From NCBI GenBank assembly GCA_025506515.1, contig CM046454.1:66244445-66308444 (forward strand): a DNA stretch of 64,000 bases, in the 5' to 3' direction. The translations under genes were made by a program, and so were the position numbers. Below, in pieces: positions 46,045 through 57,805 of the stretch. The notes below the pieces were generated by a model, which had not been told where the DNA came from, did no database searches, and worked only from the letters and a program-made list of their open reading frames with translations. Origin of the DNA: Flaveria trinervia. Its lineage: Eukaryota; Streptophyta; Magnoliopsida; Asterales; Asteraceae. Position 1 is the first letter of the stretch, and the number at the start of each line of letters is the position of its first letter.

Positions 46045-46900
46045 TTAACGTGATTGTGTTCTGGTCGATTTTTTCATCTCCCAATTCCATTCTTTGTGTT
46101 TTTTGAAGACAACATCTTTACTTGTAATAATCTTCATTGTTTTTGGGTTAAGGAGACGGTAGGCTTTGGACTCACTGCTACAATCCATCAGAACACATTT
46201 CACACTTTTATCATCTAGCTTCTTTCTTTGTTCCTTTGGAATTAGAACATGCGCCTTACATCCCCAAATTCTAAAGTACTCGACATTGGGTTTCACTCCT
46301 GACCACCTTTCTTGAGGAGTTATATTTGTGAGAGCTTTAGTAGGGCTTTTGTTTAGGACATGGTAAGCCCATGTTCCAGCTTCAGCCCAAAGATTCTTGG
46401 GCTTTTTTTTAGCAGCAAGAATAGTCCCCACCATGTTCATAACGGTTTGATTCTTGCGTTCCGCGACCCCATTTTGTGTGGGGTATAACTCGTGGTCAGT
46501 TGCCTTCGAAACCATGTTCCTTACAGAATTTATTGAACACTTAGAGAGAAACTCACCTCCACGATCAGTGCGCAGAGCTTTAAATGATTTCCAGTTTCAT
46601 TTCAACTTTAGCTTTGAATAATTTAAAGCATTCAAAAGTTTCATTTTCTCAGTAACCAAGTACACCCACCCCTTCCTGCTAAAGTCATCAATAAAGGAAA
46701 AATATACCTTTTTTCCACTATAGGATGTGGGGTTGATGGGACCGCACAAATCATAGTGAATTAAATCAAGCTTGTCCTTTGCTCTTATAGACTTTTCTTG
46801 GGATAGCTTGTTTGTGTTGTTTACCAATGCAACAGTCACTGCACACATCTCCATCAACTTTAAAACTTGGAAGCCCATGCACCATATTTCCCTTTTGTAG
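46045..46900 (-). pseudogene. Copia III integrase fragments
   Basis: The frame 46878-46597 carries the first catalytic Asp (HYDLCGPINP) and FIDDFSRKGWVYLV. The frame 46515-46045 carries GVAERKNQTVMNM with the catalytic Glu and IWGCKAHVLIPKEQRKK. The stretch with the second Asp (about 46550) is out of frame. Confidence 0.85.
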
Positions 46901-47760
46901 CCTTTCTAGACTTGACTTACTTAGATGCCCATATCACATGTGCCACAGTCTAGGTACATCTTCAACATCAGAGTACATGCAATCTTCTTCATGTTGTTCA
47001 ATATTTTCACCTTTGTACTTGACTAAAGGGAATAGTCGGTTGTTGCTCATGTTTCTTTGAAAGAGTATCCACGATGCGGATGAAATATCTTACATAAATT
47101 AGCTTGAAAAAGAAAAGATAGACCTTTTTCTTGCAACTGCCCAATACTTAAGAGGTTATTTCTCAGTTCTGGAATGTAGTAGACATCTTGTATCATGTAC
47201 ACAACACCATTCAAAGTGAGCTTTACATTTCCCTTCCCACGTACATTTAACTGAGTATTGTTACCAAGCTTCACGGTGTGTGTACATTCTGATCTAGACT
47301 TGATAATCTCTCCTTCAACCCGCACATATGGTTCGAGTACCCCGAGTCCAAGAACCACAGGCACCTTCGGTTTTCTTCTGTTGACTTTTCTTTTTCTTCG
47401 CCTTCTGTTGTGGCCATCAACATCATCTCTTCGTTTTCATCAAACTCCACGTAATTAGATTCCTTCCACATTGGACATTCATATTGGAAATGTCCTAACT
47501 TGTGTCATTTGTACCATTCAACAGTTTCCTTGTTAAATGAAGATCTTCCCCTTCCACGTCCTCTACCTCTGAAGTTAGACCGACCACGACCTCGACCTCG
47601 TCATCCTGAGTAATCTTCCACCTTTAACAATTGCTCATCATCCTTCTCTGTTCTCTTGAACTTTTGCTCATGAACAAGCAATGTGCTCTGTAGTTCATCT
47701 ATCATCATTTTCTGGATGTCTTTTGATTCTTCAATGGACCCATTCGCATTGTTCAACCGC

Positions 47761-47849
47761 ATCTGCTCAATCGCACGATTGACTCATCCGCATTGACTCA
47801 ATCGCACGATTGTCTCATCCGCATTAGTCCATACGCATGATTGACCCAA
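47761..47849. repeat. CGCATT/CGCACGATTG motif array at the Copia III-IV junction (left part)
   Basis: CTCAATCGCACGATTGACTC and CATCCGCATTGACTCAATCG alternate here; the array resumes after Copia II at 59846-59875. The words closely resemble those of the Tekay-like LTR array (26000-26060). It may be an LTR scrap or an independent array. Confidence 0.55.
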
Positions 47850-48580
47850 TGTTAGGATCAGTGATCTAAGTTTGATTAATTAGAGAGTATTGCAGCGGAA
47901 TTCGAACAATGAATTAAACAATCACAAGAACACAATTGATATTCAATGTAACAGTAAACGGTTATAGAAAGAGAGAATTCTGCAAAAGAAATATTTCATT
48001 CATATGCTTTCGTGGTGGCTCAATGTCACACGTTACAACTAGGTCAACATTCCTTATATAGGAAATGTGACGTCTGCTGATGTCACTTGATAGTGACATC
48101 TAAACAGAATTATTCAAACTACTGAAACTATGCAAACTACTGAGAATGTTCTCAACTACTGATTACATTAGAGAATGCTTAAGTACAAAAACATAAAAAC
48201 TACTGAACTACAACTACTGAAACTAATAACTACTGAAAAGTAATTACAAGTACTGAAAGGAAATCATCACAACTACTGAAGTTAATAACTTCAGCTCTTG
48301 TGAAAACTACTGATCACTTTGGTCTTCAGTCTTTGTCTTCAGTCTTTGTCTTCAGTCTTTGTTTCAGATTTTACTTCAGACTTTGTCTTTAGCTGATAGC
48401 TTCAGACTTTGTCTTCAGACTTTACTTCAGACTTGTCTTCAGTACTTTACTTTCAAACTTTGTCTTCAGACCTTGTAATCAGCTGATGTCTTCAGCTGTT
48501 GAGATCTTCTTCAGCAGTTGTAATGTCTGTGGGACTTAGAGGTTTTTCTGATCAGGCTCATTGGTTCTTTTGGTCCAACA
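47850..48580 (-). repeat. 3' LTR of Copia II
   Basis: Plus strand TGTTAGGATC ... GGTCCAACA. A minus-strand TATATAAG box is at 48053-48062. The part 48100-48500 is filled with ACTACTGAA and CTTCAGACTTTGT words. It matches 59129-59845 with scattered small indels. Confidence 0.93.
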
Positions 48581-48594
48581 AACTCCCCCTGAAC
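48581..48594 (-). other. Polypurine tract of Copia II
   Basis: Minus-strand TTCAGGGGGAGTT directly before TGTTGGACC of the 3' LTR. Confidence 0.85.
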
Positions 48595-48666
48595 CAATGC
48601 AGCCAAAACCTCTAAACTTATTGATGATCCCACTTATTCTTGGCAGAAACACCCTCTTGATCAGCT

Positions 48667-51600
48667 TCAGAGGTAATCATTAAGCACAGGCCGGGAAAAG
48701 GTTTCTAATCTTTGATTGGCTAAGTATGGAAGGGAACTCTGTCTTGGGGAAACTGGACACAGAGTCTTGTCCCAACCATGAAACCTAATTCCATTAATGA
48801 GTCTATAAGACTCACTAGCATAGGCCTCAAGGAGAACAACTTGTTCCTCCTGGTGAGTTCTTCTGCTTCTCCTCGAAGAAGAACTCTGGGCCATAATACT
48901 CAGACAGGTATCTCACTGTCTTTCTATTTTTCAATTCCATAGTTGTTATCTCTCTGTAAGCAAATTCATCAGGGTGAGAGCCTTCAAGCAACAAATGAAG
49001 TTCACTCTTCTGAAGATCTTCAAGTCTTTTGTATAACAACCCCTTCTTGATCATTTTGTTCTCAAGAATAGATTGAGGGGTTGTCTTGGAGTTGTGAGCT
49101 CTCTTGAATTCTTCAATGATTTCCCAGGGTGAGACTACCATGGCCAACGTAATTGCAGTATTCAAGGTCTTCTTCACTTGGCCATGATATCTACTTGGTA
49201 TATTCTTCTTATGAATTCTAGAACTTACCCTGGGGTCTGGCCAGATCTGCACTCTTTCTCTTTGATGTTGAAAAGTATGTCTAAGAGTGTACAGCCTCAG
49301 AGCCTGTTTCTTCATTTCTTGAATGGATGAGGACTGAGGGAAATCCTTGTCAACCATCTTGAGAAACTGCTCATCGTGCTGCTTCTGCTATTCTGCTTCT
49401 TCAATCTTTACCTTCACCATCTGCATTTGCAAGTCAGGTGTAATCACTTGTTGACTTCTGTGCTCAGGTGTTTTAAGGTTGAGAACAGCAGAGATTGGCA
49501 GACAATCTTCATCATCATCCTCTTCTTCATCTTCTTCTACCCTCAACACCCTTCTCCTCCTTCTGGGTGTATCACTGGGTAAGGTTTGAGGTGGTTTTTG
49601 GGGTAAAGGAATTGGTTTTGTGGGTTGAGTTGTGGGTGGCTTTGGTTTAGGGATAGATTTGGGAGATTTTAGAGATAAGGGTTGTGTTTGAGTGGGAGTG
49701 TGAGAAGACTGACTTAGCATTTTGGTGGTGAGTTTGGCTTTGGAGAGCTTTGCCATTTCAGTTCTTCCCTGCACCTGCTTCATCCAGTGCTTTGATGATC
49801 AACCCTTTATTATAGCCTCCAGCAGAGCAGATTTTCTTGGTTATCTCCAAGATACTGTCTCTGGACCAGGCTTTATCTCTATCAATGATCTTCCAAGGTA
49901 TTTGGCAATGAATCTGATCATTATCTCCAATCTTTCCCTTTCCAACACACTATAACCAGCCTATCTAGCTTGAATCTCTTCTATTTCCAGCCTTCTGATC
50001 TCAGTGTCTAGTGTGGCTGTGTCATGACCTTGTCGAAAGAGCTGATCTATATTTTATCCATGGATCTGCTGTGAGCTTCATCAACATCTTTGACAAGATC
50101 TTCTAAGGATTTATCTTCATCAGCTTTTGACTCAGCACTTTTCTTCTTTTATATGTGATCAGCTGATCTTCCTTCTCTTATCTGTGATCAGCTGTTCTGA
50201 GATCAGTTCTTTCTCCACCTCCTTCTCTTTTGCAGGTTCTTTCATCATCAACTCTTTTTCTTTTCTTTTCTTTCACTGCCTTAGACTTGGAAGTCCCCTT
50301 TTTGGTTGCATTGGGATCAGGGGCTTGAAAGGCAGGAAAGAGATTTGTGAATAGCATCATCAATGAGGGAGTTTTAGATTTGTAGATAGCAACCATCTGC
50401 TCAGAGGGTTCTGTCCCTGAGAGGTGGTGCCAAAGTAGTGGCTGGTGGCTCAGTTAAGTGTGTAGGCTCAGTGTTTGGTGAACCTTCATTGAAGGTGCCA
50501 TCTGTGGGGTTTTGGGGTAGATGGACTTTGATCCTGAGACATTTTGGCTAGCAGCTCTTTAGTCTGCTCACCTCAGTCTCTAGGATGGTATTATGGGCTA
50601 ATACATCATAGAAAAAGTCCAGGTCATCATCAGTCTGTGCTGAATCACCTGACCTCCTGATTGAATCAGGATGTACATGCTCTGAGTGTAGATCAGTAGA
50701 AGCATGTGCCCCTTGTTCTTGGTACTGGGGACTTCCTGCCTCAGGACTGTGTCCTTCATTGGCAGTTGCCTTGGTAAGGTCTAATGGATGTTACCAACTT
50801 CATCCTGATCATTTGCTGAATCAGTAGAAGTGGCAGCCTTACCAGATGTTCTAACCTCCGTTTCTACACTTGGAGATTGAACATTGTAACCCTTGCCGTG
50901 GGGTATCAGAAGCATTTTGGTCCTCCCCCTCAATGGTTGAGGTATTCCAGTGGTAAGTGGTTTCTGGGGGAGGGGGTGAGGAATGCAACTGACTCAGCAC
51001 TTTAGCAACTATCAGTGTTGGGCTTTGAGGGGCGGTTGCATGTGGAGATTGGTCCGAAGCAGATTGCACCCGGGGTGAGAGGTGCTCTTCAATGGTAACC
51101 CTCTCAATTGAGATAGGTTCCAGAAAGGTGGGATCCCCAATTGTGGTTGCAACAGGATCCTGTTGAGAGGATACTGTGCGGCTTCAGCAGGTTGAGTCTT
51201 GGACATAACTGGGGGCTTAGAACCAGTATGTATTTCCTGTGTTTGTGGTACAGGGGCATCCTCAGGGGATCATCTCCCTGTGTAGCCTTTTGGGCTTTTT
51301 GGATTTGGGTTTGGTGGGGACTTTGGATCTGGAAGTGGAGGCTGTGGGTTCCCTGCTTGGGTTTTAGTATCTGGGCAGCCCTTTTTAGAGTAGGGTCTGA
51401 GTTATGTCTAGAGTATACCTCAGCTAAAACAGCTGGAGCAGGGACTCCAAGACCAACAAGGCCATCAGATTTTAATTGATTCAAAATTATGGCCATCAGA
51501 AACCTGGGATAAAGTAGCCATCTGTTTACCACAGGTTTCTAAGCTAGATCCTTTAGTTCCATGAACACTATCTCAGAAAAATTTAGATTTTGGCGTTCAA

Positions 51601-52101
51601 AGATAGAGTACAATACCTGTTGCCATCGGGAAGACATCTGATCCCAAGAAGATGTCTTTGATGCAAGGCAGACATTCACCATATGAAAGATAAGTCGTTC
51701 AACATCATGGAAGTGCTTTTTAAGTATGGTTGTAGCACTTAAGTCGCCTTCATACCTGTTATTGATGAAAGGCATATTAGTGGTGCCTTTCGGGTATTCT
51801 TTAACATAGCTGCCATCATGCAAATTTAGGGTTTTGCGAATGATGTCGGGGGTGATGAGCACCTGTTTCTTGTTCACCAACGACTGGAGAGTGAGTTGGC
51901 TATCATTCTTACCAGTTATTACAGAGACGTTGGTCAAAACTGGGTTAAGGAATCAGGGTATATGGTAGGATTAAGAAGAAAGGCTGTTCGGTATTGGGAA
52001 TCCACCATAAGATCGATGGCATTGTCAAACTTGTTCTAGAAAGCCGATTTCGAAAGGTAGGCAACACAGTTGTGTCGAGGTTTGAGTTTCATGGTCGCCA
52101 T
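48667..52101 (-). pseudogene. Extra ORF downstream of pol (env-position ORF) of Copia II
   Basis: It starts at an ATG at 52101 and can be followed over about 3.4 kb to a stop at 48667, in the same sense as pol. It is broken by an in-frame TAG (52036-52038), a one-base change near 51945 and several more shifts. Visible parts: an N-terminal globular region (52101-51539, including LVNKKQVLITPDIIRKTLNL and SKTSSWDQMSSRWQQV), a long Ser/Pro/Thr-rich middle (51500-49600), a basic-then-acidic block RRRRRVLRVEEDEEEDDDED (about 49530), and a helical C-terminal domain (49357-48827). I see no signal peptide or clear membrane segment, so 'envelope' is a positional label only. I recall similar N-terminal domains in Asteraceae Copia annotations. 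Function unknown. Confidence 0.7.
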
Positions 52102-52740
52102 TGTTGAGAGAGAAAAGGTTTGAAAAATAGCTACTAAAACGTTTGGCTATAAGTGCAGGTATTTATAGGTTAAGAAAAGGCTGAAAAGAAAACGACTGAA
52201 AGTGTTGGTGTTGGCATCAGTTGTTATGAAAACAACTGAAGACTTGGTTTTAACTATCAGACGTTTGAAAACAACTGAAGACTTGGTTTTAGTCATCAGT
52301 AGTTGTGAAACTACTGAACACCTTGGTTTTGTCTTCAGCTGTTGTAAACAACTAAGGACTTGGTATTAGTCATCAGTAGTTGTGAAACTACTAAAGACAT
52401 GGTTTTGTCATCAGCTGTTTAGGGTGAAACAACAGTTTGTGGAAACAACTGAAGAGAAAATTCTCATCAGTAGTTGTCGTCAATTCTTAGCTTTTCAGCT
52501 GTTTCATACTGTCCTCAACACTTACTCATTAGACTTTTTAGCTGTTTTCAGTTGTTTCATAGGACATCATACTTATCTGTTTTTACTGACATCAGTAGTT
52601 ATAACTACATCAGTAGTTGTAACTGCATCAGTTTCTTTTAACAGAATTAGTACATATTTGTGACATGTTTACTAATGATCATCAGTACTTGTTTATGAGA
52701 TCATCAGTAGTTTAACTTATTCTAGCTGCAGCATACCAAG
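52102..52740 (-). repeat. Pol-ORF2 spacer with CATCAGTAGTTGT hairpin repeats
   Basis: Imperfect units of about 50-60 bp pair CATCAGTAGTTGTG with AAACTACTGAAG, arms that can fold back, joined by ACTTGGTTTTAGT. The same ACTACTGA words fill the LTRs. It might include the promoter or splice acceptor for the downstream ORF. Confidence 0.7.
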
Positions 52741-53461
52741 CCTTAACACAAGGTTTTGGAAAGTTGAACTATCCAAAGGCTTAGTAAATATATCTGCAAG
52801 CTCATCACACTAGGCACAAAATTTGGATCAATCAGACCTTTTTCAAAACAATCCCTAATAAAATGGTGTCTGATCTCTATATGTTTGGTCCTAGAGTGCT
52901 GGACTGGATTCTTGACAATACACAGAGCTGAAGCACTATCCATTAATAATGGAGTCTTAGTCTTTGTAATGCCATAATCCAATAATTGGTTTAGAAGCCA
53001 GAGTACCTGAGATGTACAACTTGCAGCACAATGTACTCTGCTTCAGCAGTGGATGTAGCAACAGATGTTTGTTTCTTACTCTGCCAAGAAATCAAACAGT
53101 TGCCTAGGAATTGACATCCACTGAAGTTGACTTTCTGTTTAACTTACACCCTGCATAGTCACTATCAGAAAAAGCAACTATTTTGCATGAGTGTCCAGTG
53201 GAATACCAAAGACCTAGAGATTGTGTACCTTGCAGAATCTAAGATCCTCTTGACTGCAATCAAATGAGACTCTTTAGGAGCAGCCTGAAATCTAGCACAA
53301 ACACAAGTTGCAAACATGATATCTGGTCTAGAGCTGTTAAGTACATCAAGGACCCAATCATACATCTGTAAAGTTTTTATCAACAGCTTTACCTTTCTGA
53401 TCTGCATCCAGTTGTGTGGTGTGCACATGGGGTAGAACAGGCTTACAATTTTGTAAATCAA
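52741..53461 (-). pseudogene. Copia II RT connection and RNase H
   Basis: The frame 53461-53165 has SRPDIMFATCVCARFQAAPK and SHLIAVKRIL. The frame 52982-52743 has LLMDSASALCIVKNPVQHSR and TKHIEIRHHFIRD. The Asp-containing SDYAG-type segment (about 53150) is out of frame. Confidence 0.82.
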
Positions 53462-53467
53462 ACTTAT

Positions 53468-54110
53468 TCAAAAGTTCTTTTGTATATTTTGATTGATGAA
53501 TAAGGTTCCATCAGCCTTTTGTTTGATTTGCAAGCCTAGAAAGAACTGTAATTCTCCCATTGCACTCATTTCAAACTTTTGTTTCATTAAACTTGTAAAA
53601 TCATCACACAACTGGGGATCAGAGGATGCAAAAATAATATCATCAACATAAATTTGAACAAGTAGCTTATGCTGATCCACTTTCTTAATAAACAAAGTTT
53701 TATCTATGGAGCCTCTAGTGAAATTATTTTTAAAAAGAAAATTTGAAAGTGTTTCATACCAGCTCTAGGAGCTTGCTTCAACCCAAAAGAGCCTTATCAA
53801 GTTGATACACCCATCAGGATGTTTATTGTCCTCAAAACCTGGTGGTTGACACACATAAACCTCTTCTTTTATTTTACCATATAAAAATGCACTTTTGACA
53901 TCCATTTGAAAAACTTTAAGATTGTGAATGCAGCATAGGCTAAGAACAATCTAATTGCCTCTAGTCTGGCTACAGGGGCAAAGGTTTCATCATATCAATA
54001 CCTTCTTCTTGTGAAAACCCTTGTACAACCAGTCTAGCCTTGTTCTTGACAATAAGCCCATTTTCATCAGTTTTATTCCTAAACACCCATTTAGTGCCTA
54101 TTGCACACTT
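53468..54110 (-). pseudogene. Copia II reverse transcriptase
   Basis: Upstream fragments near 54090-54000 (VFRNK, VVQGF, APVARLEAIR) and the frame 53695-53468 with the catalytic YVDD (53639-53650) and MGELQFFLGLQIKQ. Several frameshifts lie between. Confidence 0.85.
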
Positions 54111-54608
54111 ACCTGGGGTAGAGGAACCAGTTCCCTCACACTGTTGCTTTTTGAACTAAAGTAGCTCAAGCTGCATGGCTTCAACCATCCATTGTCTCTC
54201 AACAACATGATAGTTCTTTGGCTCTAGCTGACTGATGAAGAAGCATAGAAGCAGAAGTTAGACAATTGACTTCTGGTTGAGACACCAGCATTGATATCAC
54301 CAATGATTTGAGACATGGGGTGATTCTTCAGCTCTTGCTATACTATAAGATCAGTGCAAGTGTTTGTAGCCGGTTCAGCAGCAACAGATGGTGATTCAGA
54401 TTCTTGAAACCAAGTATTAGATGGCAAGTCAAATGATGTAGAGGAGTCAGAAATCTCATCAGCATTTGTTGTGGATGGAGCTACAGAAGCTACAGGAACA
54501 TCAAGTTTAGCAGACTCAGGCAGTTGGTCACTAAACTTGAAAAGGTGAGTACTGATATCATCATCATCTTCAGTACCACCAGGTGGAAGACTTGCTGCAG
54601 AAGATGAT

Positions 54609-55640
54609 TTATCCACATGATCTGCAACAGCTGTGAGGTTGATAAGGAACATATTGCAGTATGTCCAGATCAAACAACTCCATAGGATTTTGTGGAATTT
54701 TATCCTTAGGAGATTCATTGAATTTCACATGCAAGGTTTCTTCAACTATCTTTGTTCTGCAGTTGAAGACTCTGTAAGCCTTGCATGTGGATGAATAACC
54801 TACAAAATACCCTGCATCCACCTTAGGATCAAATTTTGTAGTTGATCCTTTGTGTTGAGAATGAAACAAGGACACCCCAAGGCTTTGAAGAATGAAATTA
54901 AGGAGCCAATGATGTAGAACTTCATATGAGTCTTCATTAACCTCTGATTTACTACACTCTATTCTGCACATAGCAAGCTGTGTTAACAGCTTCAGCCCAA
55001 AGGTCAATGGCAAACCAGAGTCAGCCAACATAGACCTTGCAGCTTCAATTAGGGTCCTGTTCTTTCTCTCCACAACTCCATTTTGTTCTGGAGTCCTTGG
55101 ATGCTAACTGCCTCTTGATTCTTTTGATAGATAAAAATCATCAAGTGTATGGTTTCTGAATTCAGTTCCATTATCACTCCTTATACACTTGACTGATAGG
55201 GAATACTGCTTCTCAACATACAACACAAAGTTTATAATCGTCTGAGCAACCTCACCCTTTGAATGCAAGAAGAAAGTCCATACAAATCTGGAGTAACCAT
55301 CCACAATTACCAGACAATATTTCTTCTTTGCCATGTTCATCACTCTCACAGGACCAAATAGATCCATGTGCAGTAACTGCAAGCAGGCAGTGGACTTAGG
55401 TTCTTCAATAGGAGGGAATGAGACTTTGTGCTGTTTTCCTTTTAAACAAGCAGTGCAGGTTTCATCACAGTGGAACTCCTTTATTGGTAGACCTCTCACT
55501 AAACTATTATGGTTCAGCTGATTCATGTTTTTGAGATTAACATGACCCAGCCTTCTATGCCACAGTTTAGATTCCTGAGGAGAGGCTTTGGAGAACAGAC
55601 AAGGATGACCCTTCAAATCAATCTTCTTTGACAAATCCAA
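54609..55640 (-). pseudogene. Copia II integrase
   Basis: The frame 55640-55104 has the pre-integrase HHCC finger (LWHRRLGHVN, then CTACLKGKQHKVSF), LLHMDLFGPVRV with the first Asp, and CIRSDNGTEFRN with the second Asp. The frame 55073-54609 opens at ERKNRTLIEAARSML, with the catalytic Glu. The bases between them (about 55100) are shifted. Confidence 0.88.
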
Positions 55641-56000
55641 GGCATATACTCTTCCAATCCTGTTGGCCTTCAGGAGAGTATATCACCAATACCTTGTCAA
55701 TCAGCCTCAGAACTTGGGAACAGAATCCTGCAGTTCTGGCTTGTGAAAAGTGCAACATGCCCTTTATCACACATCTGACTGACATTCAGTAGATTATACT
55801 TGAGATTCTCCACATGGTTAAGATCATCAAATCTGATATCTCCATTAGACACATATCCTTTCCTGATGATGTAACCCTTGGCATCATTTCCAAATGAAAC
55901 AAATCCCTTCTTTCCTTGAGAGTAGTCATTAAGAAGAGACTACTACCCCAGTCCATGCATAGATCCTCCACTGTCTACATACCAGATGCTCCTTTGGCAT
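55641..56000 (-). pseudogene. Copia II aspartic protease
   Basis: WYVDSGGS with the catalytic DSG at 55967-55975 is readable on the minus strand, then frameshifts. The later conserved block that ends in LLNVSQMCD is near 55790. Confidence 0.75.
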
Positions 56001-56030
56001 GCTGAAGAACCCTGCATTTATCATAAAGAA

Positions 56031-57805
56031 CTAGTTAGGTTTTGAGACCCAAACCTTTTTGTTTTTGGGTCTGTTTTCATCAACAGATTTAAACCATACT
56101 TGTTTCTTATGATTAATAGCTGATGAAGAAGGAGATGGTGCTGAAATGGATTCCTTGGATTTGGGCTTGGAATTCCTTTTCAGTGGTTTGATCACAGGTG
56201 CATCTAGTTGGTTAACTCTCCCCAACAAATGTTGAACCATCATAACAAGTTGTGTCTGATTTGTAGCCAAAGCTTTCAGCTCTTGTGACATATCAGTACT
56301 TGTGTATGATGAGTTCCTGTGGCCCACCATTTCCTCCTTGAAATTCACAGACTTCGTCTGATGTTTATCATGAGGAGCACTATCAGCTGTTTTATGATAA
56401 ACCTATCCTCTTTTTTGGATTTGGATGAAGGCTTGGTTTTATCACATTGGGATGACTGTGGTACAAACTTGTCTCAAACTCATTTTTCATTTCATCCATC
56501 TGGATTTTAATTAGCTTATCTCTGTTGAGTTTGGAACCCTTTCTGTACCAACATTCATCAGAAAGATGATTGAATTTACCATATTTTCACATGGCTTATT
56601 CTTCATCTTGATTGATCAACTGCTGATGTGGAAACTACTGAAGGTGTGCTCTTAGTACTTTCCTCCTTTCAATACTTGTGTTAAGTACTGAAGGATCTGT
56701 AACAACTGAAGACTTGTTCTTCAGCTGTTCTCTATCAGCAGTTGTTAATCCTTTTATTTCAGCTGATTTGAAATGCTTTTTAGATGTTGTGTCTTTCCCT
56801 TCAGTGCTTGAGGTACTTTGAGGGACAACATCTGAAGTACTCACTTCATGTGCTTATCAGTAGTTGACCATCAGGCAATTGATTTGCTGAGGTATCAATA
56901 CTGATTTCATCTTGTGATTTGGGTGATCACTTGAGGATGATACACATGATGATTGGGTTTGGAAATTACTTTCACCTTCAGGTTTTACTATTGATTTTGG
57001 AGTAAAATCTGTAGGTGGTGCAATGTGGTTGTTAACCTATTCCAAACTTCACATTCGAAGCAGATTGCTTGCTGAGTAGCATTTCAAATCCCTTGCAGGA
57101 TGATACCCAGCGGTCACACTCAACTTGGGTAACTGCAAGTTTTTCTTTGAGTTCTCTGTGGTTCTCAAGAAATGACCTCTAGCTTAGCCTTTTCATCATT
57201 TTTATTGGCATTTAAGCTTATAAATCTCATCATCTTTATCCTTAAGGACAGACTCATATTCAGCTTTTCTTTTGGAAATAGTTTGCTCAAGCTCAGATTT
57301 TGATTAATTAAAGCTACATTTGCCTCTCTAATAGAGATAAATGTAGCTATGCAAGATTCAGAACATAGCTTGGCCTTAGCCTCAGAGGATACCTGGGTTT
57401 CTGTGATGAAGATGCATTGGAGCATGAACTCTCAATAGACTCCAGGGCCATGAGAGCTAGATTCCCAAAAGGATGTTCACCACCATGTTGACCATCACTA
57501 GCAAATAATTGCTCATTACCAGAGAGATCATCTGGTAAACTGCTCCAGTCAACAACACTAGGGGTGAAGAAGCTGTGATGAGGTTGTGAGTTAGATGATT
57601 GAGATGGTAGAGGCTCAGGTAAGGCTTGAGGTTGTTGTGCAATAGGAACTTGAACTTGATTTGGCTGAGGCATGTAATAGCAAGGATATGGATATGACAT
57701 TGGACCCTGAGGGACAAAATATGCAGGAGATATAGGTTGTGAATGATGACCAGAACTAGCAGGATGTTGCCCTCTGTTTTGTGAACTATTGCTTGGAAAA
57801 GTCAC
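56031..57805 (-). pseudogene. Copia II Gag-protease linker
   Basis: The frame 57805-57347 is Pro/Gln/Ser-rich (Tyr-Pro words near 57680). The frame 57425-57165 holds a coiled-coil piece with stops. The frames 56844-56635 and 56348-56031 are Ser/Lys-rich and end near KKQVWFKS and NKKVWVSK, the usual lead-in to the protease. Confidence 0.65.

Larger units (their letters stand above)
44187..47760 (-). pseudogene. Copia III gag-pol remnant (Tork/Tnt1-like)
   Basis: Copia order GAG-PR-IN-RT-RH on the minus strand in many broken frames. Gag tail: Arg/Gly-rich RGRGRGRSNFRGRGRGRG (about 47540-47610), then a CCHC knuckle whose second Cys codon is TGA (about 47495). Protease DSG at 47340-47348. Integrase: DLIHYDLCGP, FIDDFSRKGWVY and GVAERKNQT. 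RT: catalytic YVDD at 45188-45199. RNase H: LEVYTDSDFAGDVDSRKSTS and HIGIRFHFL, with TKDQVADILTKPL at the end. Everything upstream of the Gag tail is lost at about 47745-47760, where a motif array and then Copia IV begin. Tork assignment is by motif wording and is tentative. Confidence 0.85.

Noticed and set aside
49376..51479. Plus-strand ORFs at 49376-49582 and 51141-51479
   Set aside because: Antisense shadows of the Copia II downstream ORF.
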